DNA from: Pseudomonas sp. sp1636
Lineage (GTDB): Bacteria; Pseudomonadota; Gammaproteobacteria; Pseudomonadales; Pseudomonadaceae
DNA: 64,000 bases
Direction: 5' to 3'
Assembly: GCF_030376615.1 (NCBI RefSeq)
Contig: NZ_JARRAB010000001.1
Location: 303,291 to 367,290 of the forward strand
Part shown: piece by piece, positions 9,783-20,748 of the stretch
Layout: every line of letters begins with the position of its first letter
Position numbering within the stretch: position 1 is the first letter of the stretch
The notes under the pieces: model-generated
What the model saw: only the letters and a program-made list of their open reading frames with translations
Databases searched by the model: none
Told to the model about the DNA's origin: nothing
Program-made: the position numbers and the translations under genes

Positions 9783-11933
9783 TCAAAAGGCGACGTTGCC
9801 GCTCAGGCCAACGGCCAGCGGCGAACCCGGCATGATGTTGTTGTTGCCGTGCGCCGAGGCGTAGTACTCCTCGTTCAGCAGGTTCTCCACGTTCAACTGC
9901 AGGCGCAACTGCGGGCTGACGGTGTAGTACACGGCCGCATCGACACGGGTGAAGCTCGGCAACACCACCTTATTGTCCGCCGCGGCGAAGACGTCGCTCT
10001 GGTAGATCAGGCCCAGCCCCACGCCCCACTGCGGATCGAAGTCGTAGCGGTTCCACAGCGAGAAGGAGTCGCGCGGCACCTGGGCGATTTCGTTGCCCTC
10101 GAAGCCTGGAGTCTGCATTTCGCTGTTCTGGTAGGCATAGCCGCCGGTGACCTGCCAAGCCTCGGTCAGGTGGCCGCTGAGGCTCAGCTCGACGCCCCGC
10201 ACTAGCTGGCCGTCGACCAAGATCGAGCTGGTCGGGTCGCGCGGATCGGCGGTCGCCACGTTGGTGCGCTCCAGGCGATAGAGCGCTGCAGTCGCGGCCA
10301 GTCGCTCGGTGACGTCCCACTTGACGCCTATTTCGCGGTTGGTGAACTCCTCCGGGTCGAGCGCACTGTTGCTGGCGCTGAGCGAGGCGAGCTGCTCGCC
10401 GGCGCGCGGCACGTAGGCGATGGAGTAGCTGGTATAGAAGGACAGGTTGTCCAGCGGCTTGTAGATCAGCCCCGCACGCGGCGAGAACAGATCGTCCGAG
10501 CTGGACAGCTTGGCGTGACCGCCGCCCTTGTAGTCGTCCACATCGACCTTGAAGTTGTCGTAGCGCACCCCCACCAGAACCTCCCACTGCTCGGTCAGCT
10601 CGATCTGATCCTGCAGGTAGAACGCCGCGGTCTTGGCGACGCTCTTGTTCTCGGCGTCGGTCGCGCCGTGGCGGAACACCACCGGCCCCCGATAGATACT
10701 GTCCTGCGGCGTTACGGTGGTGTTTTTCTGCGTGCCGGCCGCATTGAAGAAGCCGGTTTCGCGGAAGTTTTCCGTGACCTGACGACTCAGCTCGGCGCCA
10801 ACCAGCAAGGTGTGGTCGAAGCCCAAGGCATGGCCGGAAACGGTCAGGTCGGTCTGGTTGATCAGGTTGGTGCGGTCGGTGGCATTGTTGTAGGCGCCGA
10901 GGCTGACCAGGTTGGTAGTCGCGTTGTAGGCAGCGGACGGGTAGACGTTCTGGTAGAACTTCGTGTAATCGGCATAGCGGGTCTGGTTGCTCAGGCTCAC
11001 CCCATCGGCAAACTCATGGGTGATGCGAGCGTTCAGCGCATCCACCTCAGCCGTGGCGAAGCTGTCGTCGGGGCTGCCGAAGTGGGTGGACTCATTGACC
11101 TTCAGCGGCTCGCCACGGCGGTGCCCAGCCTTGATGACGGACGGCAGACCACGGTCGACGGTGCGGTCGTCCTCGAAATGTTCGTAGCCGGCTTCGATCA
11201 GGGTGGCGTCGTTCAGGGCGAAACTCGCGGTCGGATTGATCGCCCAGCGCTCCACTTCGCCATAGTCGCGGAAGCTGTTGGAGTCCTCGTAGAGTGCGGT
11301 CAGGCGCAGCGCCAGGCGCTCGTTGACTGCTTGGTTGAAATCGCCGGTCATCCGCCGATTCTCCCAGGAACCGTAGGTCAGGCCGAGTTCGCGGCCATCC
11401 GTCCAGTTGGCCTGCTTGGTCACCCGGTTGATCAGACCGCCGCTGCCGCCGCGACCGAAGACCATGCCATTGGGGCCCTTGAGCACCTCCACCCGCTCCA
11501 CGTTGTACAGGTCGCGCAGATACTGCACGTCATCGCGCATGCCGTCGACGAAGAAGTCCGCCGTGGTGGCATTGCCGCGCAGGATAGGCGCATCGCGGTG
11601 GCCCTCGCCCTGGGCCATCTGCACGCCCGGCACGTAACGCACCACGTCCGCCATGCCCTGCATGGACTGGTCGCGGATCTGCTCGTCGGTCACCACGCTG
11701 ATGGCCTGCGGCACATTGCGCAGCGGCGTGTCCGTCTTGGTGGCGGTGCGGACACGTTCGACGCCATAGGCGTTGCGTTTCTGCACCACCTGCATCGGCG
11801 CCAGCGTGACGCTGTCCGTTTCTGCCGCGATGACCGGCGGTGCCGAGACCAGTAGCAGACTGGCGGATGCGACCGCACAAGCCAGCAGACGACGCTGCGG
11901 CAGACTGCCCATACCCTTGCCACACTTGCGCAT
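9783..11933 (-). CDS. TonB-dependent siderophore receptor (Fiu/PiuA-like)
   Basis: This second receptor shares the same layout: signal peptide (ending near PPVIAAET), TonB-box-like LAPMQVV, plug domain (TPLRNVPQAISVVTDEQI, YVPGVQMAQGEGHRDAPILR, NVERVEVLKGPNGMVFGRG), and a barrel ending GLSGNVAF with terminal Phe. I choose the ATG at 11933 because GGGAG lies eight bases upstream. A GTG three codons earlier directly abuts the ribosome-binding site. A Fur-box-like inverted repeat lies about 40-55 bases upstream, so iron repression is expected. The closest recalled relatives take up catechol-type iron complexes. The actual ligand is not known. Confidence 0.9.
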   Translation of the reverse strand: MRKCGKGMGSLPQRRLLACAVASASLLLVSAPPVIAAETDSVTLAPMQVVQKRNAYGVERVRTATKTDTPLRNVPQAISVVTDEQIRDQSMQGMADVVRYVPGVQMAQGEGHRDAPILRGNATTADFFVDGMRDDVQYLRDLYNVERVEVLKGPNGMVFGRGGSGGLINRVTKQANWTDGRELGLTYGSWENRRMTGDFNQAVNERLALRLTALYEDSNSFRDYGEVERWAINPTASFALNDATLIEAGYEHFEDDRTVDRGLPSVIKAGHRRGEPLKVNESTHFGSPDDSFATAEVDALNARITHEFADGVSLSNQTRYADYTKFYQNVYPSAAYNATTNLVSLGAYNNATDRTNLINQTDLTVSGHALGFDHTLLVGAELSRQVTENFRETGFFNAAGTQKNTTVTPQDSIYRGPVVFRHGATDAENKSVAKTAAFYLQDQIELTEQWEVLVGVRYDNFKVDVDDYKGGGHAKLSSSDDLFSPRAGLIYKPLDNLSFYTSYSIAYVPRAGEQLASLSASNSALDPEEFTNREIGVKWDVTERLAATAALYRLERTNVATADPRDPTSSILVDGQLVRGVELSLSGHLTEAWQVTGGYAYQNSEMQTPGFEGNEIAQVPRDSFSLWNRYDFDPQWGVGLGLIYQSDVFAAADNKVVLPSFTRVDAAVYYTVSPQLRLQLNVENLLNEEYYASAHGNNNIMPGSPLAVGLSGNVAF

Positions 11934-11971
11934 GCGAATCACTCCCAGATAGAAAGAGACGCAATTCTATT

Positions 11972-11986
11972 CAGTAATAATTATCA
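11972..11986 (-). promoter_or_regulatory. Putative Fur box
   Basis: CAGTAATAATTATCA fits a 7-1-7 Fur repeat (TGATAAT-N-ATTATCA): one half is perfect and the other matches at four of seven positions. It is embedded in AT-rich promoter DNA 40-55 bases before the receptor start, in contrast to the GC-rich surroundings. Confidence 0.55.
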
Positions 11987-12066
11987 ATCAAGAAATATTT
12001 AACGGATCGCGGAACTTTTTGCGTAGCCCGTCAGCGAGCCGTTACTCGCCCCAGGCCCTAGAACGC

Positions 12067-12090
12067 AAAAACCCGCCAGAAGGCGGGTTT
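12067..12090 (-). terminator. Rho-independent terminator after ornithine decarboxylase
   Basis: AAAACCCGCC - AGAA - GGCGGGTTTT: a 10-bp stem with a four-base loop, about 20 bases past the decarboxylase stop. The symmetrical A and T tracts let it work in both directions. Confidence 0.85.
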
Positions 12091-12107
12091 TCAGGTAGCG
12101 CGAACGC

Positions 12108-13271
12108 TTACAGGTAGAAGGCCTTCAACGGCGGGAAGCCATTGAACTCCACCGCGCTGTAGCTGGTGGTGTAGGCCCCGGTGGACAGCCAGTAGAGGCG
12201 GTCGCCGCTCGCCAGGTTGAGCGGCAGGCCGTACTTGTAGTTCTCGTACATGATGTCGGCGCTGTCGCAGGTCGGCCCGGCGATGACCACTTCTTCCATC
12301 TCGCCTTTCTTCTCGGTGTAGATGGGAAACTTGATCGCCTCGCCCATGGTTTCGATCAAGCCGCTGAACAAGCCGACGTCGGTATACACCCAGCGCTCGA
12401 CGGCGGTACGCGACTTGCGCGCCACCAGCACCACTTCGCTGACCAGAATGCCGGCGTTGGCGATCAACGAGCGGCCCGGCTCGAGGATGATTTCCGGCAG
12501 GTCGTCGCCGAAATCGTCCTTGAGGAAGCGGATGATTTCCTCGGCGTAGGTTTCCAGGCTGTTGGTGCGGGTGATGTAGTTGGCCGGGAAGCCGCCGCCC
12601 ATGTTGATCATCTTCAGCTCGATGCCGTCTTCTTCCTTGAGCCGTTCGAAGATCACCTTGACCTTGGCAATGGCCGCGTCCCACACGGAAATATCGCGCT
12701 GCTGCGAGCCGACGTGGAAGGACACGCCGTAGGGCACCAGGCCCAGTTGCCGGGCGAGGATCAGCAGATCCATGGCCATGTCGGTCTGGCAGCCGAATTT
12801 GCGCGACAGTGGCCAGTCAGCGGTGGTGGAACCCTCGGTGAGGATGCGCACATAGACCTTCGAGCCCGGCGCGGCCTTGGCGATATTGCGCAGGTCGGCT
12901 TCCGAGTCGGTGGCGAACAGGCGCACGCCCTGCTCGAAGAAGTGGCGGATGTCCTTGGCTTTCTTGATGGTGTTGCCGTAGCTGATGCGCTCCGGGCCGA
13001 CACCGCGGCTCATCACCCGATCCAGCTCGTAGATCGAGGCGATATCGAAGCTTGAGCCTTTGTCCTTGAGCAGGTCGATGATCTCGACCGCCGGGTTGGC
13101 CTTCACCGCGTAGTAGACCTTGGCGAATTCGAAACCGGCGCGCAGGTCATCGTAGGCCTGATCGATAATCTTGGTATCGATCACCACGAACGGGGTTTCC
13201 TGCTGGTCGGCGAAGGCCTTCATTTTCTGGAAGGTTTCACGCGGGTAGTAGTCTTCGACCTGAATCGGCAT
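12108..13271 (-). CDS. speC: Ornithine decarboxylase, eukaryotic-type (fold III)
   Basis: The 387-residue enzyme belongs to the alanine-racemase-like group IV decarboxylases. It should convert ornithine to putrescine in the cytosol with pyridoxal phosphate. The PLP lysine lies in YYAVKANP (about residue 53), HVGSQ forms part of the cofactor pocket, and the catalytic cysteine sits in GPTCDSAD (about residue 322). The start is the ATG of MPIQVEDYY, eight bases after GGAG, and matches the length I recall for PA4519. A longer frame upstream is unsupported. Lysine activity is possible in this family. A strong terminator follows. Confidence 0.92.
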   Translation of the reverse strand: MPIQVEDYYPRETFQKMKAFADQQETPFVVIDTKIIDQAYDDLRAGFEFAKVYYAVKANPAVEIIDLLKDKGSSFDIASIYELDRVMSRGVGPERISYGNTIKKAKDIRHFFEQGVRLFATDSEADLRNIAKAAPGSKVYVRILTEGSTTADWPLSRKFGCQTDMAMDLLILARQLGLVPYGVSFHVGSQQRDISVWDAAIAKVKVIFERLKEEDGIELKMINMGGGFPANYITRTNSLETYAEEIIRFLKDDFGDDLPEIILEPGRSLIANAGILVSEVVLVARKSRTAVERWVYTDVGLFSGLIETMGEAIKFPIYTEKKGEMEEVVIAGPTCDSADIMYENYKYGLPLNLASGDRLYWLSTGAYTTSYSAVEFNGFPPLKAFYL

Positions 13272-13704
13272 GCGGGGACTCCAATGGCAAAACAAACAAA
13301 GGTAATTAGGGGTGCCTCACTAAGTAATAGCAAAGCCACGAACGCCTGATCAGTTTCCCCACTTTGGTTCGCCTACTTCCCAAGGCATGTCGCCGAGTAT
13401 CGATATCGATCTCTCGTCGTCAGTACTTGAGCCGGATGGATCGTTGCCAGCATGGACGTTCGGCCGCGAACTTTAGGACCCTGGAGCGCTTAGATCAATC
13501 AAAAATGTCGTCTTTACGCTGCGTTTTGTCGACTGATTCGGAGGTCGTTGCGGATTCAAAACAAGGCGTCACGAAATGCTGCACAAAGCCCGGTAAATGG
13601 CGTTTCTCCCGTCCTGACTACAGGTCGCCGCGCTGAAGGCCGTTTGCCGCTATAATCGCTCCCTTTTTTGACAGACCGACTATCAGTCGACGGGTTCCCC
13701 CAGC
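13272..13704. other. Spacer between divergent decarboxylase and prfC genes
   Basis: These roughly 430 bases carry the divergent promoters of the two flanking genes. Only a TATAAT at 13651 is recognisable. No gene, hairpin or repeat family was identified in the rest. Confidence 0.5.
13651..13656 (+). promoter_or_regulatory. -10 element for prfC
   Basis: A perfect TATAAT lies 49 bases before the prfC ATG. The -35 region is poor. A TTGACA at 13668-13673 lies downstream of it and has no partner. Confidence 0.4.
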
Positions 13705-15285
<1,581 letters not shown>

Positions 15286-15288
<3 letters not shown>

Positions 15289-15490
15289 CAGGCCGCTGAA
15301 GAATGTAGGCGAGGCAGCCGAGGCTAGGCAAAAACAGGCGCAAGGTAGCGCAGCGCAGTAACAGCCGCAGGCTGGCCCCGAAGGGGGGAGCGTAGCGAAT
15401 CAAAAGCGCAGTTTACGGGTTGTAAATGAGCATTTTGAGCCTGTTTTAACGACGCATCGACAACGCAGGTAGTTTTTCAACGGCCTGCTA
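15286..15490. mobile_element. MITE-like element with TAGCAGGC terminal inverted repeats
   Basis: This 205-bp non-coding element begins TAGCAGGCCGCTGAAGAA and ends with the inverse TTTTTCAACGGCCTGCTA (15 of 18 bases match as an inverted pair). It contains an internal hairpin-forming GGCTGGCCCCGAAGGGGGG region and no open frame of note. Shorter or partial relatives lie at 20598-20658 and near 9606. The features fit a non-autonomous element mobilised in trans. The source transposase is not in the window. Confidence 0.65.
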
Positions 15491-15534
15491 AGCCCGTGGC
15501 CCGCACGGTTAATCCGCTTACCCATGGATTCAAG

Positions 15535-15640
15535 CCGTGCAGAACCCTGTAGGAGGCGCGCCCCGCGGCAAATGCAGCCCGCAGGGCTGCCCGGGCATGT
15601 TGTCGCGGTGCCTTGACCCACTAACAGACGGCGAGGGGCA
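15535..15640. repeat. Interspersed repeat, family A (partial)
   Basis: CCTGTAGGAGGCGCGCCCCGCGG and the following GCAGCCCGCAGGGCTGCCCGGGC relate this stretch to the dispersed TAGGAGGGCCG family, here in a diverged form just upstream of the ClC gene. Confidence 0.4.
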
Positions 15641-15729
15641 ATCCCTCGCCGCGCAGGGCCGCAGTCAGGCGAGCATCCGCTCGGCGCGTTACACTTAGAA
15701 GCCCTGAGCCCCTGTGACCCCGGGAGACC

Positions 15730-17067
15730 ATGGCAACCCCCTCTATTGCCCGCAGCCCCACCCAACGCCTGCGCGAGCGCCGTCGTCGCCTGCGCAGCCT
15801 GCGCCAGCGCGCGGCCTTCTGGCTCGGCGCCCTGCTGGTCGGCCTCACCGCCCTGGCCTTCGCCTGGCTGGCCGACCATGCCTTCGAACAGTTCGAATGG
15901 CTGCTGGCACAGAGCGCCTACTGGCCCTGGCTGGTCACCCCGCTGGGCTTCGCCCTGCTCGCCTGGCTGACCCAGGGCTGGCTGAAGGAGGCCAAGGGCA
16001 GCGGCATCCCGCAGGTCATCGCCTGCCTGGAGCAGCCTTCGACGCGCCTGCGCAACCAGCTGCTGGCGGTGCCCGTGGCCATCGCCAAGATGCTGCTGAC
16101 CGTGCTGGCCCTGCTCTGCGGCGCCTCGGTCGGCCGCGAGGGGCCCACGGTGCACGTCGGCGCGGCACTGATGTACAACTTCGGCCGACGCCTCGGCCTG
16201 CACGGCCGCCACGCGCTGTCCGGGCTGATCATGGCCGGCGGCGCCGCCGGCATCGCCGCCGCCTTCAACACCCCGCTGGCCGGGGTGGTATTCGCCATCG
16301 AGGAACTCAGCCAGCGCATGGAGCAGAGCTTCAACGGCCTGATCCTGATGGCCGTGCTGATCGGCGGCCTGGTCACCCTCGGTCTGGTCGGTCGCTACAG
16401 CTACTTCGGCGAGCTCAGCGCCGTGCTGCCGCTGAGCCGCGCCTGGCTGGCGGTGCTGGCCTGCGGAGTACTCGGCGGGGTGCTCGGCGGCCTCTACTGC
16501 CGCCTGGTACTGCCGGCCAGGCGCGGCCCGCTGGCCCTGCTCGGCACCTGGCGCGCACGTCGTCCGGTGCTGTTCGCCGCGGCCTGCGGCCTGGTTCTGG
16601 TGCTGCTCGGGGCGGTCTCCGGACAGCACGTATTCGGCACCGGCTATGCCGAAACCCGCGCCCTACTCGAAGGCCAACCGCAAACCGACGCGTGGTTCAT
16701 CCTGTGGAAGTTCCTGGCCAACGTGGTGTCCTACCTGGCGGGCATCCCCGGCGGCCTGTTCTCGCCGTCGCTGGCGGTCGGCGCCGGCATGGCGCCCTGG
16801 CTGGTCGACTGGATTCCCGGGATCGACCTGCAGACCGCCGGCCTGCTCGGCATGGCCGCCTACCTGGCCGGCGTCACCCGCACGCCGCTGACCGCCACTG
16901 TGATCACCATCGAGCTGGCACACAGCCAGGACATGGCCCTGCCGATCCTCGCCGCCAGCCTACTGGCCAGCAGCCTCTCCGCGCGCATCTCGCCGATAGC
17001 CCTGTATCGCGCCTTCGCCGAGCAGTTGCTGGATAGCATCGCACCGCTGCGTGGCGCACCGAAGTGA
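15730..17067 (+). CDS. ClC family chloride channel/transporter
   Basis: The 445-residue multi-helix membrane protein carries the ClC filter motifs: GSGIPQV (about residues 91-97), GREGP (about 135-139, containing the gating glutamate) and GGLFSPSLAVGA (about 342-353). A basic, arginine-rich cytoplasmic tail precedes the first helix. Prokaryotic ClC proteins are chloride/proton exchangers or channels. Which applies depends on a second glutamate that I did not assign. GGGAGACC just before the ATG is a good ribosome-binding site. The TatD gene follows 170 bases later on the same strand. Confidence 0.93.
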   Translation: MATPSIARSPTQRLRERRRRLRSLRQRAAFWLGALLVGLTALAFAWLADHAFEQFEWLLAQSAYWPWLVTPLGFALLAWLTQGWLKEAKGSGIPQVIACLEQPSTRLRNQLLAVPVAIAKMLLTVLALLCGASVGREGPTVHVGAALMYNFGRRLGLHGRHALSGLIMAGGAAGIAAAFNTPLAGVVFAIEELSQRMEQSFNGLILMAVLIGGLVTLGLVGRYSYFGELSAVLPLSRAWLAVLACGVLGGVLGGLYCRLVLPARRGPLALLGTWRARRPVLFAAACGLVLVLLGAVSGQHVFGTGYAETRALLEGQPQTDAWFILWKFLANVVSYLAGIPGGLFSPSLAVGAGMAPWLVDWIPGIDLQTAGLLGMAAYLAGVTRTPLTATVITIELAHSQDMALPILAASLLASSLSARISPIALYRAFAEQLLDSIAPLRGAPK

Positions 17068-17237
17068 CTCCGCGATCGCCCGTGCGGCCCCGCACGCCAT
17101 CGAGGAGAACGACTACCAACCCGGCCGGAGGCCATCCCGCCCCCTCAAGATCCGCCGCGCACTGTCGGGTGGACTGCAGCCCCCTCTACGGGACGCATGA
17201 ACTGGCGCAACGGCAAGAAATCGCCGATGCTTTGCCC

Positions 17238-18020
17238 ATGCGCCTGACCGACACCCACACTCACCTCGATTTCCCCGACTTCGATGCCGACCGCAGCGAA
17301 CTGCTGACACGCTGTCGCGCCCAAGGTGTGGACAAGCTGGTGGTGCTCGGCGTCTACCAGGGCAACTGGCAACGCCTATGGGAGCTGGTGCGCAGCGATG
17401 CCGGCCTGTACGCGGCGTTCGGCCTGCACCCGGCCTATCTCGAGCAGCACCGTCCCGAGCACCTGGGCGAGTTGCGCGACTGGCTGCAGCGCCTGGCCGG
17501 CCACCCGCAACTCTGCGCGGTGGGCGAGTTCGGCCTGGACTACTTCCTCGAGCAGCTCGACCGCGAGCGCCAGCAGGCACTGTTCGAGGCCCAGCTCGAG
17601 CTGGCCGCCGAGTTCGAGCTGCCCGCCCTGCTGCATGTGCGCCGTGCCCACGCGCCGACCATCGCCAGCCTGAAACGCTTCAGGCTCAAGCGCGGCGGGA
17701 TCATCCACGCCTTCGCCGGCAGCGTCGAGGAAGCCCGCGAATACCTCAAGCTGGGTTTCAAACTGGGCCTCGGCGGTGCGCCGACCTGGCCCCAGGCCAA
17801 GCGCCTGCAGCAGACCCTGGCGCGCCTGCCGCTGGAAGCCGTGGTGCTGGAAACCGACGCCCCGGACATGGCCCCGGCCATGCACCCGCACCAGCGCAAC
17901 AGCCCGGAATACCTGCCGGAAATCTGCACCGAACTGGCGCGGCTGATGGATGTCGAGCCGGCACAACTGGCCGCGGCCAGCAGCCGCAATGCCGCGGAAT
18001 TGTTCGGTTGGGCGCGATGA
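17238..18020 (+). CDS. TatD family metal-dependent hydrolase (putative DNase)
   Basis: The 260-residue protein has the TatD amidohydrolase fold: metal-binding THTHLDF at the N-terminus, GLHPAYL, VGEFGLDYF, an LHVRRAH block, HAFAGSVEEA, and the C-terminal ETDAPDMAP. TatD proteins are metal-dependent nucleases or phosphoesterases. The in-frame reading extends upstream to 17064, but homology begins at MRLTDTHTHLD and I use that ATG, though its ribosome-binding site is weak. The substrate of this paralogue is not known. Confidence 0.9.
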   Translation: MRLTDTHTHLDFPDFDADRSELLTRCRAQGVDKLVVLGVYQGNWQRLWELVRSDAGLYAAFGLHPAYLEQHRPEHLGELRDWLQRLAGHPQLCAVGEFGLDYFLEQLDRERQQALFEAQLELAAEFELPALLHVRRAHAPTIASLKRFRLKRGGIIHAFAGSVEEAREYLKLGFKLGLGGAPTWPQAKRLQQTLARLPLEAVVLETDAPDMAPAMHPHQRNSPEYLPEICTELARLMDVEPAQLAAASSRNAAELFGWAR

Positions 18021-18057
18021 ACACCACCGAGTAGCCCGGGCAACCCGCGATCTATAT

Positions 18058-18135
18058 CAGGGTGCCACTCGCCGTAGGCAGTGCGCCGATGGTTGCTCGG
18101 CGCGGCGCAAATCCGGCGGGCTGCCGCAGCGCCAG
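18058..18135. repeat. Interspersed repeat, family B
   Basis: CAGGGTGCCACTCGCCGTAGGCAGTGCGCCGATGG and the following GGCGCAAATCCGGCGGGCTG correspond to blocks at 34.87 kb and 54.67 kb. All three copies lie in spacers next to gene 3' ends. Confidence 0.55.
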
Positions 18136-18138
18136 CCC

Positions 18139-20169
18139 TCAGACGCGAAACGCGCCGATCAGCTGCTTCAAACGCGACACCAGCCCGGACAACTCGCGGC
18201 TGGCCGACTCGGTCTGGCTGGCGCCTGCGGCGGTGCGCTCACCGGCGCGGTTGATCTCGACGATGTTCTGATCGATATCGTGCGCCACCGCGGTCTGCTG
18301 CTCGGCGGCCGCGGCAATCTGCTGGCTCTGGTCGACGATCATGCCCACCGCGCCGAGGATGTTCTCCAGCGCCAACTGCACCTTGCCCGACTCGCTGACC
18401 GTGCCACTGGCCACTTGATGGCTGGCGCCCATGGCTTTGACCGCCGCCCCGACACCACCCTGCAGCTTGTCGATCATGCTCTCGATCTGTTCGGTGGACT
18501 GCTGGGTGCGCCTGGCCAGGTTGCGCACTTCGTCGGCGACCACGGCAAAACCACGTCCCTGTTCGCCGGCCCGCGCCGCCTCGATGGCCGCGTTGAGAGC
18601 CAGCAGGTTGGTCTGTTCGGCGATGCCCTTGATCACATCCAGCACCTGGCTGATCGAAGCGCTGTCGCTGGCCAATTGGTTGATCACCGCCACCGATTGG
18701 TCGATCTCGCCGGCCAGGCGCTGAATGCTGCCGACCTGGGACTCGACCAGGGCTCGACCGCTGACGGTTTCGCGGTTCACACTCTGCGCGCTGTCGACCG
18801 CCGCGGCGGCGCTGCGCGCGACCTCCTGGGCGGTGGAGGACATCTGGTTCATCGCCGTCGCCACCTGTTCGATCTGGCTGCGCTGCCCGGCGACCGCCTG
18901 GTTGCTCTCGCCGGAGACCAGCTCCACGCTGTCGGCCTGACGCTCGACCTCGACCACGGTCTGGCCGACACGCTCGATCAGATCATGAATCTTCTGCACG
19001 GTTTCGTTGAACACCTGGCCCAGTTCACCCAGCTCATCCTTGCTCTGCGCCTTGAAACTGACCGTCATATCGCCGGCCGCAACTTTATTCATGACCTCGC
19101 CGAGGCTCTTCAAGGTGCTCCGGGTCGACACATAGAAGGCGCCGTAGAGGTAGCCGATCAGCAGGAACACCAGCACCAACGCGGCCACCAACAACACCAT
19201 CTGCCCACGGTTCTCCTGCAGACGCTCCTGCAGCTGCTGGTCGAGGAACGCCAACACCGCAGCGTTCAGCTCATAGGTCTTGCCCATGGCCATGCCGACT
19301 TCTTCATAGAACTGTGTCCAGGGCATATCCAGGGTGTCGGCGATTATTACCTGATCCTCAAACAGCACAGCGCTGGTTTTCAGAGTCGCCTGACTGGCAG
19401 TCGCCAAGCCTTCCAGCGCCGCGCGCGCAGCCGGGCTGCTGTTCAAGGCGTCCTGCAGATTCAAACCATACTCGGCATGGAGTTTTTCCAGCTCCAACAG
19501 CAAATCGTCGAACTTGGTGCTGGCGGCCGAGTTGAGGAAACCCTGGCCCAAGGAATAGGCGCCCACCGCCCGCCCCTCGCTCAGGGCCGAGGTGACCCGC
19601 GGGGTAACACCAACCACCAATTCGGTCATCTGCCGCACTTCGCGCTGACGATCCTGGCTGAGCCCGGCCTGAGCCGCGATCAGCTTGATAAATACCTGCG
19701 AACTGCCCAGCAGCTTGTCGGCCAACGCGGCCTTGCCTTGGAGCGAAGTTTCGCGCTGCACGCCTTGCAATTCGGCAATCATTTCGTCGCGCTTGGCGAT
19801 GAACTCGCCAATCTGCTCGGCTTCGTGCGCCACCGGCGCCAAGCCGCGCATGGTTTCCGCCATGTCGCTTTGCAGGCGCGTAACGCGACTCTCCAGATCG
19901 CCGGTCTGACCGGACTGGCCGATCATGGCGTTGATTTGCGCCAAGTCGGCGAAATTTTCCAAATCGCGCCTCAAATTCAGCGACTGACTGAGCAGATTGA
20001 TGCTCCCCAGGGCCGCCTGGGTACTGACGAACTGGCGATAGGAGTCACGCACCAGATAGAAGTTGGTGACCAGCATGGGCAGAAAGAACAGGACACTGAT
20101 CAAGCTGAACTTCATGCCGAAGCTGAGGCGATTCATTAGCGCGATGGCCGGATACAGCACGGTCTTCAC
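18139..20169 (-). CDS. Methyl-accepting chemotaxis protein
   Basis: This 676-residue chemoreceptor has a first membrane helix at about residues 22-42 ([20 protein letters not shown]), a periplasmic helical sensor of roughly 300 residues, a second helix near residue 345 ([20 protein letters not shown]), a HAMP linker and a C-terminal signalling domain with the hairpin tip [20 protein letters not shown]. It should control the CheA kinase of a chemosensory pathway. The start is GTG at 20169 with GGGAGA six bases upstream. The longer upstream frame is not supported. The position between speC and ampE matches, from memory, the PAO1 transducer PA4520. The ligand is unknown. Confidence 0.93.
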   Translation of the reverse strand: MKTVLYPAIALMNRLSFGMKFSLISVLFFLPMLVTNFYLVRDSYRQFVSTQAALGSINLLSQSLNLRRDLENFADLAQINAMIGQSGQTGDLESRVTRLQSDMAETMRGLAPVAHEAEQIGEFIAKRDEMIAELQGVQRETSLQGKAALADKLLGSSQVFIKLIAAQAGLSQDRQREVRQMTELVVGVTPRVTSALSEGRAVGAYSLGQGFLNSAASTKFDDLLLELEKLHAEYGLNLQDALNSSPAARAALEGLATASQATLKTSAVLFEDQVIIADTLDMPWTQFYEEVGMAMGKTYELNAAVLAFLDQQLQERLQENRGQMVLLVAALVLVFLLIGYLYGAFYVSTRSTLKSLGEVMNKVAAGDMTVSFKAQSKDELGELGQVFNETVQKIHDLIERVGQTVVEVERQADSVELVSGESNQAVAGQRSQIEQVATAMNQMSSTAQEVARSAAAAVDSAQSVNRETVSGRALVESQVGSIQRLAGEIDQSVAVINQLASDSASISQVLDVIKGIAEQTNLLALNAAIEAARAGEQGRGFAVVADEVRNLARRTQQSTEQIESMIDKLQGGVGAAVKAMGASHQVASGTVSESGKVQLALENILGAVGMIVDQSQQIAAAAEQQTAVAHDIDQNIVEINRAGERTAAGASQTESASRELSGLVSRLKQLIGAFRV

Positions 20170-20567
20170 AAGACGTCTCCCGTTCTCATTATTGTGATGT
20201 AGCGATACAAGGTCGACCGCGGAAAGGCTCCTGCGATAGTCATTGCGTCCCTTGCCCCCGACCCGTGGCGTCTCGATCAATGCGCAAACCGGCACGGCTG
20301 TTCCGCCTGAGCAGCCACCTAGCCGATTGATCGAGCACGGTGTCTTGTATACCCGTTATCGACACCAATCTCTGTAACTTAAAGTTAAGCATGCACATGC
20401 CCCCACACCTTGACCTTCAGCAAGATCGACAGCCCCTTGAAAAGGTCGCGCGCGGAGGCCAGGCAAGGCGGTTACTGCGCTGCGCTACGTTGCAACGCCG
20501 CATAGCCGAGCGCGGTAGATACTCGAGGCCATGCCCCCGTTACGTGCGGCATGAGGGGCGCGCTTTC

Positions 20568-20588
20568 GTAGGCGCGGATTTATCCGCG
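20568..20588. repeat. Short palindromic (REP-like) repeat
   Basis: GTAGGCGCGGATTTATCCGCG: CGCGGAT and ATCCGCG form a 7-bp stem around two bases. Related to the block at 9446-9475. Confidence 0.5.
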
Positions 20589-20597
20589 AACAAGCTC

Positions 20598-20658
20598 TAG
20601 CAGGCTGCGCCCGGGCTCAATACCCCACTGGGGCATAGCCGTTTTCCACGGCCTGCTA
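20598..20658. repeat. Short derivative of the TAGCAGGC element
   Basis: A 61-bp unit with ends TAGCAGGCTG and CGGCCTGCTA (inverse TAGCAGGCCG) and inner hairpins (ATACCCCACTGGGGCAT; GGGCT / AGCCG). It shares terminal inverted repeats with the 205-bp element at 15286 but lacks its interior, like an internally deleted copy. Confidence 0.5.
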
Positions 20659-20748
20659 ATCAATCGATGATGCCGCATGGGCGTCGATGGGTGTCACGGC
20701 GCTCAAGCGCGCCCTACGAAATCATCGAGCGCGCTGGCTGGCCGGGAA

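Larger units (their letters stand above)
20170..20748. other. Gene-free spacer rich in repeats
   Basis: These roughly 580 bases between the chemoreceptor start and the ampE stop carry no credible gene. Identified content: a segment at about 20462-20500 sharing TTACTGCGCTGCGCTAC with the interior of the MITE-like element at 15.3 kb, the REP-like palindrome at 20568, and the short element at 20598-20658. Confidence 0.5.

Noticed and set aside
10515..11855. 446-codon open frame antisense to the second TonB receptor
   Set aside because: No recognisable motif; the receptor on the other strand is complete and certain.
17950..20139. 729-codon open frame antisense to the chemoreceptor
   Set aside because: His/Leu/Gln-rich translation without domains; shadow of the MCP gene.
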